From contig VZTG01004619.1 of the NCBI GenBank assembly GCA_013397845.1, forward strand, positions 310,001-374,000: a DNA stretch of 64,000 nucleotides, written 5' to 3'. Made by a program: the position numbers and the translations under genes. The stretch comes from Melanocharis versteri (lineage: Eukaryota; Chordata; Aves; Passeriformes; Melanocharitidae). The notes under the pieces are model-generated. The model searched no databases. It was not told the origin of the DNA and saw only the letters and a list, made by a program, of their open reading frames with translations. Position 1 is the stretch's first letter, and each line of letters starts with the position of its first letter. Shown here piece by piece: positions 1 through 10,067 of the stretch.

Positions 1-3000
1 ATTAGTGAATCTTGTATGAGAACAATCTTTGCTGCTGCTATATTTTCCTTTCAGAAAAATGTCAGCTACAAAACACATATTCCTCTCTGAAACCATAATT
101 ATTTCAAATGCCACTCTTAAAGAGAGTGGAACGTGGACTGAGGGCCCCATAGTGATAACTACCAGTGGGGGTGCAGGTAGAAAAAGAGTGGTACTAGGAG
201 AAAAAGAGGGATAAAATAAAGTGTTTTGAAGCCCAAATCTGGCTAGTAATATGAAAGAAGGCAAGATAGTAGGGGTTGTTAGCTGTTTCTCAATTTCTTT
301 TTGAAACTGCAGTTTGAGTTTCTACTTGGCATGGGATTTGGTCCACAAAATTTTTATGGGATCCCTGAGGACCATCACAGTAGATTTTAAACTCTGGCTC
401 AAACATTAAATTCTTAGCCCTTGGTTTGGCAACAATAGTCCCTGCAACAGCACATGAAAGAAGTTAAACGCCAAAAAAGTTTGGATTTCCAACAACCAGC
501 TCAACTAAATCAGATAATTGGAAAGGTTTAAGCATTGGATTTCTTCTCCTATACCAGATTTGAGAGCCCCTACGAGACTGCCACTCACAATCCCAAACCT
601 CTTTCAGCTTAAAGTCAATTTATTTTTGAGTACAATGAGTTTCTTCCATTCACTTTACAATATGTACAAAGGAGCAATCACGATGTGGAGTTCAAGGCAT
701 TTACCAAACAGCTTAGAGATATGGTTCATGCGCATTATGGGCCTGCAAAAATAAAAAAAATTATGTATTTTTACCATACCAAGACAGTATCCTTCCAGAT
801 TCATAGGATTTCATAGGATTGTTTAATTTATTTATTTTCCAAGGAAAATATTTTCTCACATGGACTATAACAATCATAAATAACACCAGGATAACATATG
901 GGCAACTGAATCCCTTAAGACTCAAACACTAATCTAAGGAAAATATGGAAGGCTGGTCCTTACATAAGGTAGTTCCTAGCATCTGGTAAGTTATGTATAT
1001 CACTATGTAGGGTAAATATTTACCAAAATTATGAGGAAATAGATATAAATTTATAACATGCATAAATTTCTTTCTGGGGACACACTTTCCTATAGTAAAA
1101 AGTCTTTAATATATCAAAAATAAAAGAAAAATAATCCCCAAAAGCCAACAGAAATATTCAAAATGTAGATTTTGAAGCTAAAATATTTTCAAATTATGCA
1201 TAAATTTGAGTAATGTAAAACTGATGATAATTAAGGAGAAAAATAGCTCAGTCTGAGTGGTGGTGCCATCTATGTCACTTGAGTCTTGAGATTGAGTTTA
1301 GATCAGTTCAATCCCTTTCTCAGGGATATGTCTATCAAGAACTTCCAGACTAAAATCTACTAAGTAGGTGGACAGACTGTTCTGACTGAATTCCCTACAT
1401 CTGCAGCCTGAATTCAACCTTTCTGAACTCACTGGAAGAATGTTGTTTAATTGCTTAACTTGGGCCAGCCTTAACTCTATATTATGAAGACTCCTCTGCC
1501 TGCATAGCATTCTACTGGTTAGAGGATATTAATTACAGCACAATTATTAGGCAAAGACAGGAAGGAAGGAAATATGTGTGCAAGGCAGTAGAAGATATCA
1601 CAATTCAAAAAAATGAAATCATCAACTGTTAAGTGCTTTTCACTACAATATTTAGTGCTGTTAAAATATTTTGAGCATCACACAAAACCAAAATCTGAGA
1701 ATGTAAATTAGTAAGAAATTATATTCATACTTTCACGTAATGGTACAGAAAGGTCCTTTTCATATGTGATACTATGAAAAAGCCTGAATAATTATTGAGG
1801 GAAAATGGATTAATTTAGAGCCATAAAATATAATATGATTAGATTTTACAGCTGAAAGATTCAAAAATCCTTTGGATATTTCTAAATAGCATTTAAATGT
1901 ATAAAGAATATTTTAACGGGTTTTTGTTTCTGAGGAAAACATACAAAATAAGGTTTTTGATGTGACGTTTCTTGGCTTTTTGAAGGTCAGAGATATTTAA
2001 TATGAAAGTAGAACTGTCTACAGAAGTACGTGGTCATGGGAACATTTATAAGATGTAAAATTTGCTTGGATGAGTCTTTTTCAACTAGGCTTTGGCTTTA
2101 ACACATGAAGGTCTTGTCATGTTTAAAAACATAAAGTTTGATGAGATCATAGAAGAACACAAGGAGATATTAGCCTATAAATAACAAAATAAATATAAAG
2201 TCCAAGTCAGTTGGAATTCAGCACTTCACTCTTAGTAAAAAGTTCCATCAAAAGCTACGTTTTGTTGACATATATGGGAAATGGACAATTTCATGTGAAT
2301 GGTTCTCACTGATTTTTTTGACCATGAAAAATTAAACCAAAAAATATATACAACAAATATTTTAAAACAGAATGAAAAATGTCCTGCAGAAAAACTCTTT
2401 ATTTTTCTGTAGTCTTTTGTACAGTAATAAAATATTTTGCGCTTTTTTTTTTTTTTTGACACTTTGTTGGAGCACCAGAAAAACAATTAAAAGTGTTTTT
2501 AACTCTTTTTTATATATATCGCCTGTTAGAAAATTTCAGGGAGCGATAAAATCAAACATTCTTTACTTTACCAAAGATTTTCATACTTTACATTTTTCTC
2601 AATAAGTTGAGAAAAAGTTTCATTTAATTTTTATAATCTTTTATATCCACATATTTTTTTCCTCATATTTGTTACTCAGACTTCTGTAAGCTTGTATGAA
2701 ATGACCTTCAATTCAGCCACTGTCTATATTGGGAAAAAGTACTTTTCTTACTTCAACTTTTCTTACAACGACTATTAGTTGGACTAGACAAAATTATAGA
2801 TGGAGCCACATGGAGTTGTGGAAACTTGGGCAATGACAAAATATGCCCATGCTCTTTTTCCTGTGACTTTTGTGAGAATGGTCGAACTTCTTCCCATCAA
2901 AATATCCACACAGGTAAATCACAATGTATTTTCCCAGTACTAGTGAACAAGAGGATTGGGTATCTTCAGGTGTAGGGAGCTGTCCAGCATCTGTCAGTCG

Positions 3001-4364
3001 TGATTGCCTTGGATGCATCAGTTCTTTAGCATACATTATTTTGGGTTATTTGCAAGCCCCCAGTGCTACCATAGCCTTTCTAGAACCAACGCTGAGCAGC
3101 ACAATCAAGGGAGCTGCACTTGAAATATTGTGTCAGACATGGCTGAGCAGCCTCGAGTCTGTCACTTCAATCTTAATGGGAGAGCATGGCTAAAGTGGTT
3201 GGGTGGTGATGATTTTCCTGTTTTTGTTTTTTTTTTGCTGCTTCTTAGAGCCATTTTGCCTCTTGTACATGGCCTGGCCAGTGAGCCAGATGGTCATAAT
3301 ATCTGATAAATGTTTTGAGTGAATGGAGTGGATACTGCTGTGCATTGACAACCGAGCATCTGATGTCAGAAGTAATGTGTTTATGCAGAATTACTAAGAG
3401 AGGAGGAAGTATAATTGAAGGACACAGAGAAACAGAGAAACAGAGGGAGGGTTTCTAGAAGAATGATAATGAGAATGATTAGGAGATGAAATAAAACCCT
3501 CCTCCATGAATAGAGATTGCAAAGAATAGTGTGATTTCCTAGAGAAATTAAACAAGCAAGAGGGGACATAATAAAGTGTTAAAAAACAAATGTTGTGTGG
3601 CAGGAGGAATAGGGACTAATATTCCTCCTGGCATAAAAGAGGCCTTCAATCAAACAAGAAGGGACAATTGCTGATTATTTCTAGACAATGAATAATTAGG
3701 CTGTGCAATACACAGCTGCATGGTACAAAGGGAAGACTGGACAGTTATATGACTAGCAACACTACTGACTTAATGATCCAAGTTTTGGGTAGGGACATAA
3801 AACCCCATAATTTAAACCAGTGTCTTTCAGCTATTCATAGCAAGTCTTTTGGAATTAAGCAGGCTCTTTTATCTTTTTCTGTACTTTTTTTCTTTTTAAT
3901 TTTGTAGCTACTTCTCTGCAGCTACTGTTGGAGAAATATAGAAGATGAGATGAACTATGGGCTTGATACCTTATGACTTGCACTACAGTCTCATGAAAAG
4001 CTACAGCATATTTCACCACAATAGGCGATAGACTTCTAATTTTGGGTACTGTACATTGCAAATATATTGCCCTGTGAACAAGATGTAAAATGATCTCATT
4101 CTGGTAGAATTATGCAGAACCTAATAATCTCCTATTAAGTCTCACACTCAAACTTTTAACTGCTCGTCTAGCGTAGAGATATGAATATCTTCAGAAGTAG
4201 CATTTTCTATCATAAATTTTATAACTAATGGGGAGTGCAGGTGTTAGAGATACAGAAACCAAGCCTTAAAAATTTCCACAGCCATCCTCTTTCAGCTTAA
4301 TGGGCTGACACTTGTACATCGCTCAGCTGGCTGGCAGTAAATCTGTCCTGATCTGACCTCCAGG

Positions 4365-4390
4365 CCATGCAGTTCTGATTTGCTGCATGG
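4365..4390. repeat. Small perfect hairpin
   Basis: The 8-bp arms ccatgcag and ctgcatgg are exact reverse complements separated by about 9 bases. The structure is visible directly, but an 8-bp hairpin is expected by chance several times in 64 kb, so no function is claimed. Confidence 0.5.
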
Positions 4391-4843
4391 TGTTGTTCAG
4401 AAAAAGACAACTTCTGTTCTGCACATACACCTGAGACATGCTGCATGGAGAGTTAACATAGGCAAGCTGAGCACAGTCTTAATAAACTCTGATGATTCTT
4501 CTTGTTGTTGCTGCTGATATTTCCATGGTCCAGCAGTTCCAGGAACTGCGTTTCACATACAAATTGATTTCGAAGTGTAGTTTTTCCCAAATAATTCTCT
4601 TTCTGTAACTCTTCTTGCTCAATAGAAATTTATGAGTCAGAAATCATCCAGGAGATGCAGAGCTGAAGTTTTTCCCTTTTAGGGCTAAACATTACCATTC
4701 ACAATCCATGCATTTGTTAGACAACCGTCATGATACCACTTCTTGGCCAAAAGGAACAGCGAAATCTAGATCCCTGAGGATTAGTAGGACTTTCGGATAG
4801 TGAAGCACTTAGTAAATTGGCAGGCCTCTACATCATGCTGACT

Positions 4844-4887
4844 TTAACTCTGTAGGAGCTCACTGAGCATCACTCCTGTAGAGTTAA
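4844..4887. repeat. Imperfect 15-bp inverted repeat
   Basis: The left arm ttaactctgtaggag (4844-4858) pairs with the right arm ctcctgtagagttaa (4873-4887) at 13 of 15 positions across a 14-base loop. The two mismatches are adjacent. This could be a chance palindrome, a remnant of a terminal-inverted-repeat element, or a structured RNA if transcribed. It lies about 90 bases from a CR1 fragment, but CR1 elements have no such inverted repeat. Confidence 0.55.
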
Positions 4888-4973
4888 TCAGCTGGCAAGT
4901 TTTCACAGTGCTCTTGTCCTTGAGTAACCTGAAATGCTGGTCTTTGGCCCTATTCCTCAAAGCAGCCTTGCCA

Positions 4974-5385
4974 TGGAATCACAGAGTTGAAGGGACCCAC
5001 AGGAATCATCCAGCTCCTGGCCCTGCACAGGACACCCCAAGAGTCACACCATGTGTCTGAGAGCATTGTCCTTATGCTTCTTGAACTCTGTCAGGCTTGG
5101 TGCTGTGACCACTTCCCTGGGCAGCCTATTTCAGCACTCAATGACTCTGGGTGAAGAATCTTTTTCTAAATATACAGCCTAAATCTCCCCAGACACAACT
5201 TTAGGCAATTCCCTTGTGTCCTGTCACTGGTCACCACAGAGGAGAGACCTGTGCCTGCTCCTCCTCTTCCACTCATGAGTAAGTTGTAGACTGCAGTGGG
5301 GTCTCCCCTCAGCCTCCTCTTTTTCAGGCTGANTTCGTTGAACTTCATACCCCTGGTGGTTGCCCAACCTTCTAATATTTAAGGA
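4974..5385 (-). mobile_element. CR1 LINE fragment, 3' end, minus strand
   Basis: The plus strand begins atggaatcacagagttgaag and continues through the usual CR1 3' region read backwards, including 'accacttccctgggcagcc' and 'gtgaagaatctttttcta', up to 'agcctcctctttttcaggct' near 5330. After the single n at 5333 the sequence continues 'ttcgttgaacttcatacc'. In CR1 elements that piece normally lies several hundred bases further toward the 5' end, so internal CR1 sequence is missing exactly at the ambiguous base. The element is 5'-truncated, as CR1 copies usually are, and is long dead. Confidence 0.88.
5333..5333. other. Single ambiguous base at a CR1 internal jump
   Basis: One n interrupts a CR1 copy. 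The sequence on its two sides comes from non-adjacent parts of the CR1 consensus as I know it. A contig join or collapsed region is as likely as a true deletion. Confidence 0.6.
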
Positions 5386-5829
5386 TAAGCTACAGGAGTG
5401 TCAGAGGTCATGCCAGAGGGGAATAAGAATGCATTTTATTCCTGGTGTAGAGAACTTGCTGCGTGGAAGTAGTGGCTCTATTGAGGATATATTGGTGTTG
5501 GCAAGCAGACCACAGGGGTGTGAGATGGAGGAGTGCCAGCAAATGGTGCTGATGGAAATTGTCTATCTGCTGTGACTTGAAACCCATTTTTCATAAACGC
5601 AGAGAGAATTAGCTCTCTACTTCAGGATGTGGGGATGGATTCAGTGGAGAGACCATTATCACCTCGAGGGACATATCACAGCGGCTGAAGCAGAGTTCAT
5701 TAGGTTTTTACTACAGGTCATATTTTTAATCCTTCCTGATCCAAAGAGAGCTCACTGAAATGTCTCTGAAAGCTCAAGCATGTGAACATCCATTACATCC
5801 CCTATATACCTGCTTATGTTAATAATTTA
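5386..5829. other. Unassigned sequence between two opposed CR1 copies
   Basis: This 440-bp spacer has balanced composition and no long open frame with recognisable content. It separates a minus-strand CR1 from a plus-strand CR1. I cannot assign it to a repeat family. Confidence 0.5.
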
Positions 5830-6018
5830 GATAGGTTGTCCAGGGAGGTTGTGGAGTGTTGCAGTATAAGGGTCTGTGGAGGTATTCAAAAGCTGTCTAA
5901 TCATGGTCTTGGGCAGCCAGCTTTAGGTGAGTCTAACTGTGGGTGGATGGATAGGATGGGTTGGACAAAACAACCTTCAGAGTTCCCCTCTAATTTCAAC
6001 CATTCTGTATTCTATAAA
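5830..6018 (+). mobile_element. CR1 LINE fragment, 3' tail, plus strand
   Basis: The sequence runs from 'aggttgtccagggaggttgt' through 'tattcaaaagctgtctaatc' and 'tcttgggcagccagctttag' to 'tttcaaccattctgtattct'. This is the 3' untranslated tail of a CR1 subfamily ending in ATTCTRTG-type octamers, in the forward direction. It is strongly 5'-truncated. With the preceding minus-strand copy it makes an inverted CR1 pair about 450 bp apart. Confidence 0.88.
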
Positions 6019-7436
6019 AGCAATGATAGGACAGCTAATCATAATTGATTACATAAAATTGGCAGTTGTGTGGCAAAATATCACCATTTGCAATCTATGT
6101 TGTGATATCCCCAGGGTTAGAACGCAATGTCACAGCGTCAAGACCCCTCAGTCTTGCAACAGTGAGGCCAGACTAGTGAGGCTGACCATTGCCTCTGACA
6201 CACTGGTGACAATAACAGCAGGGAAGAGCCGTGTCCTATAGCGCCTTCCACATCATTGGGTTGTGCATGAGCTACCATTCAGTTGTACATGCTCCTACAT
6301 GAAGCCGACACTTTCCCTACCATGAGGCAGGAAAAGACTTCTCAGTGGCTGGGAACATGCTCTTTTCACTGTTGACTTCTTTCCAGAAGAGAAACAAAGG
6401 GAAGCAGAAAGGCTAGTAAACTCTGAAGCCCTGAACAACTCACACCTAAGTGCAAGTAAATCTCGTACCATGGCACAAAATTTACCCTGAATCATGAGGG
6501 AGCAATGTCGCACCAAAATGGTATTTGCTTCAGCTTCAGATATTAGGAAACTACCAACCTACACAGTTACGTAGCACCTGGCACTGGAGACACTGTTGTT
6601 TTATAATGTCAGCTTCCAAATTTTACTTTTTAACCTTTCAAAACCAGAAAGTAGGTACAGAAGATGTAATGTTTTCAATTGCTTAAATAAAACCCATATT
6701 TTTATTTACCTATATAGATACAAAAAATGTCTGAGATCTCTTAGAAACACATCCTGTCTATTATGCAAAATCATTCTTTTTTAGTAAAAAATATTTCCAA
6801 CCAAGTTTTCATTTAAATGCAATCATCTGGGCTGAATTTGTTTTGAAAGGATGAAATGAAAAGATAATTTGACACAGGATTGTAATATCACTGTGTTGCT
6901 GGGTTGTTTCACAAAGCCACAGAGAATACAGTGTAGTCCAGTGTTCAGGGCTGGGAATGGAGCAGGCTGAATTCACTCTTTCTATGTTTTGTGACCTGTG
7001 ATTGCGATCATAAATAAGATGCTTGACTTCCCCATGTCTGCCTGGAAATTTCCCAGTGAGGTCCATATAAGTAAATGGTTCAATAAGTCATGGGATCTTC
7101 CTTCCATGGAAAAATTTGCTATTATGACAAGCAATTCAAATAGCAAATAACTAGGTAACTAGCTTAATTATAGCTTTTCTGGGATATATGTATTATAAAT
7201 GCATTAATTTTGTATTGACAGTTATTTCTTATAATGTTTATGACATTAAACAGCGTTCAGGGCCTAGATATGTCTCTGAATCCAGGGATAAAAATGCTTT
7301 TTCAGGTATGCATGGGTAGTACTCTAGGCTATCTTAAAGTGCACCTGCCTCAGAAAGAACAATACTACAAAGAAAGACAATAGTGGTTCTTTTTTTCATG
7401 GAATGTCCAAATAGTCAGAAAAGATGGGATTTCAAG
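6019..7436. other. Unique non-coding DNA
   Basis: No gene or recognisable repeat is seen. Open frames on both strands reach about 85 codons without domain features. Composition is AT-rich and of ordinary complexity. Confidence 0.6.
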
Positions 7437-7821
7437 GATCACAGAATCACAGAATGGTTGGGTTTGCGTTGGAAGGAGCCTTAAAGATCATCTAGCTCCA
7501 GTCCCCCCAACCACGGGCAGGGACACGTTCCACTAGACCAGGCTGACCAAAGCACCAAACCTTTCCTTGAACTCTTCCAGGGAGAGGGGCATCCACAGCC
7601 TCTCTGCACAACTTGTGCCAGAGCATCACCACCCTCACGGTGAAGAATTTCTCCCTAATATCTAAATTAAACTTGCTGTCTGTCAGTTTGAAGCCATTCC
7701 CCCTTGTCCTGTCTCTTCATGCACTTGAACTCTCTCATAGCCCCTTTAGATACTGGAAGGTGCTCTAATGTGTCCCCAAAGCCTTCTCTTCTCCAGGCTT
7801 CATAACCCCAGCTCTCCTAAC
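7437..7821 (-). mobile_element. CR1 LINE fragment, 3' end, minus strand
   Basis: A textbook CR1 3' end read backwards. It opens with tandem 'atcacagaatcacagaatgg', then 'ggaaggagccttaaagatca', 'gggacacgttccactagacc', 'accaccctcacggtgaagaa', 'attcccccttgtcctgtctc' and 'ccttctcttctccaggcttc'. About 385 bp are present and it matches the expected order without rearrangement, so it is one of the younger-looking copies in the window. The 5' part is missing, as is typical of target-primed reverse transcription. Confidence 0.95.
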
Positions 7822-9474
7822 ATGGGAGAAAGTAATTCCCCTGTCCCAAAGAAAAATATGCTCCACCATAAACATTGAAGATTGGAGAAAAGCTGGCATT
7901 CTTTTCCCCAGATTATTAAAGTAAGTGAAGATAAAAATTAAGTGTTAGTGAGGAAAAAGCAGCAAGCTTGTAATCCGTAACAACCTCTCACCAAACCTAC
8001 ATATTGTAGAGGCATCTTTACGATGCAAAGGCCTCTATTATGCCTGAAAAGCATTCAACTTGTCTAACACAGTGAAATATGTTATGAAATCATGATTATC
8101 TGTGAACATATCAAATCTGATCAGGCTCTATTTGTCCCTGGTTCTGAATACAAGAAAATTTTTGTCTATACTCTTTTTCATACTGTTCATTCTTTCCCAG
8201 AAATACATTCTTTTCACAAATGCATGTGGCAAAACAGACGTATCCACAAAAAGTATATGGACACGTATGAAATATCTGTGCTACGTAGTCATTTTGTGCT
8301 AGGGAACTTGGGGCTGTGGAGCTGCAGGACTTGGATTGTGTGTTTCAATCAAAACATAGGCATTAGGTCAGGACAGATTTTTTTATCAGACCTGAAGAGG
8401 TAACATGATGGTGATGAGGGACTGTGGAACTTCTTTGACTGCAAAAGGAGAGAAAGAGCAAGTCTCCTTGGACAAAGTGAAGGAGGTTGGATTTTGTCCT
8501 ATGGGACCTAATTAACCATCACTATCTTCCTTTATCCAGCCTCACAGTGAGCTCTGTCAGCAACTAAGACAGGACTTATCAATCTTCCACTCACCCATAG
8601 CTCCTGCTAACCCCACTGTCACATGAAAGAGTGGCAAATCTCCCCTTCTGCCCCCCTTTAATCCACAAAACTCTCCATTGCAGCCACGAGCTACTTTTCT
8701 CTGTAATACGCTGTTCAGCTGGTGAAATATCCTGACGGGCATTGAAGCAGGAAATGCAGCCCAGCAGCATGTAACAAAGTCAAAAAGGGCACAAACAGCA
8801 GGGGAAGACACATTCTGCATAACCACACTTGCCCAAAAGACTTTGTGGATTGAGTCCCTCTAAAAGGTAAGGAAAAGTTAAAGACATATCTAAATAGATA
8901 GATAGACATTCATTCATCCCATTGCTTTTTATTCCTTCAGTGCCACCTTCCATCCCACCAAGCCTGCTTCTTTCTCCTCAGTTGCAAGCCCGTTGATCCT
9001 ATCCCTCTGCACTGAATCCAAAGATGACATAGGTGTTATCTGGCAACATTTGAGAACTGTAATGAATACTATTCATGCAATTGCTGAAAATACTGGTCCT
9101 TGCTGTTCCAGTTAGGATGAAAAATCCCTCTAAAATCTCACAGAGGTTTTGCAGGGCACAGGCAGCATCCTCCATCCAGAGGGCTTTTGTGACAGAGGCG
9201 ACTAACCACCTGCTGCAGTGAGCTTATCAGTGACAGGTTTCCACATGGCATCCAAAAACCTGTGTATGCACTCCTTTTTTGATCAGGTATGATAGCATTA
9301 CCCACCAGCACAATAAAAAACCTTTCTGGCAATACAAACATATACCCAAATGCTATAAAGGCTCTGTCCTGGCATGGAAATAAGCAGCAGATTCAGGCTA
9401 GAGATAAGAGGAATCAGACATTGCATTTTCTCCTACAAAATTTCCCCAGAAATCCCTAAGGCTGCGTGTTTCAT
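7822..9474. other. Unique non-coding DNA with slightly raised GC
   Basis: No supported gene. Several overlapping open frames of 60-100 codons occur on both strands between 8.1 and 9.3 kb, which reflects locally fewer stop codons rather than coding: none has a domain, and frames on opposite strands overlap. A short GATA run (8893-8911) is present. Confidence 0.55.
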
Positions 9475-9747
9475 CGAGGTGTGCTGGTTTTGGCTGAGGG
9501 AGAGTTAATTTTCTTCATATTGGATACTATGGGGCTGTGTTTGTGCTGAACACAGAGCTGATAATATAGAGATGTTTTCGTATTGGTGGGCAGGGCTTAT
9601 ACAGAGCCAAGGCATTTTCTGCTTTTTATACTTCCACACTGGCGAGAGGGCTGGCAGGGCATGGGAGGTTGAGAGGAGACAGCGCCAGGACAGGTAATCC
9701 CAAATGACCGAAGGGATATCCCAGACCATATGATATCATGCTCAGTG

Positions 9748-9754
9748 TATAAAG
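9748..9754 (+). promoter_or_regulatory. TATA box of the solo LTR
   Basis: The motif tataaag lies at the position expected for the U3/R core promoter of this LTR, about 270 bp from its start and shortly before the block that would begin R. It could drive transcription rightwards into 10 kb and beyond. The sequence alone does not show whether it is active. Confidence 0.65.
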
Positions 9755-9931
9755 GGGGAGAAGGAAGAAGTGGGGGGATGTTTGGAATGATGATGTTTGT
9801 CTTCTCAAGTCATCGTTACATCTAATGGCGCCCTGCTCTCTTGGAGATGGCTGGACATCTGCCCAACCATGGGAAGCAGTGAATCAGTTCCTTGTTTAGC
9901 TTTCTTTGTGTGTGTGGCTTTCACTTTCCCT

Positions 9932-9937
9932 ACTAAA
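9932..9937 (+). terminator. Polyadenylation-like signal in the solo LTR
   Basis: The hexamer actaaa lies in 'ccctactaaactgttttg', where the family normally carries an attaaa/aataaa-type signal. It is a weakened variant, about 180 bp downstream of the TATA box, which fits an R region. Confidence 0.5.
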
Positions 9938-10067
9938 CTGTTTTGATGCCAGCCTTCACATTTTCCAGATTTTATCCTTGATTCTCTCCTGGATCCAGCT
10001 GGTGGGGGAATGAGTGAGTGCCTGCATGGGGCTTGGCTGCTGCCTGGGGTTAAACCAGGACACAAGG

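Larger units (their letters stand above)
1..4973. other. Unique AT-rich non-coding DNA
   Basis: No gene is visible. Open frames are under 90 codons, lie on both strands and show no domain. The stretch holds a T15 run (2443-2457), a short purine repeat of ACAGAGAA type near 3423-3446, and two small hairpins near the 3' end (4365-4390 and 4844-4887). The last 700 bases are somewhat richer in GC than the rest. Nothing identifies a repeat family here, although old diverged repeats could not be excluded by eye. Confidence 0.7.
9480..10062 (+). mobile_element. Avian endogenous retrovirus solo LTR
   Basis: A 583-bp element begins TGTGCTGGTTTTGGCTG and ends GGGGTTAAACCAGGACA, giving the canonical TG...CA termini. 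Inside are 'atttgtgctgaa'-like U3 sequence, a TATA box (9748-9754), a block 'gtcttctcaagtcatcgtta' downstream of it, and an actaaa polyadenylation-like signal (9932-9937) followed by a TG-rich part. I recognise this as a widespread avian LTR family. I do not assign a database name. No internal gag, pol or env sequence adjoins it and no second LTR is found nearby, so it is a solo LTR left by recombination between the two ends of a provirus. Confidence 0.92.
9475..10067 (+). repeat. 5-bp target-site duplication flanking the solo LTR
   Basis: The five bases before the LTR (9475-9479) are cgagg and the five after it (10063-10067) are caagg. The only difference is G to A in a CpG, the commonest methylation-driven change. 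A 5-bp duplication is typical of ERVL-type integrases, while ERVK-type usually make 6 bp. The span given includes the LTR. Confidence 0.75.
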
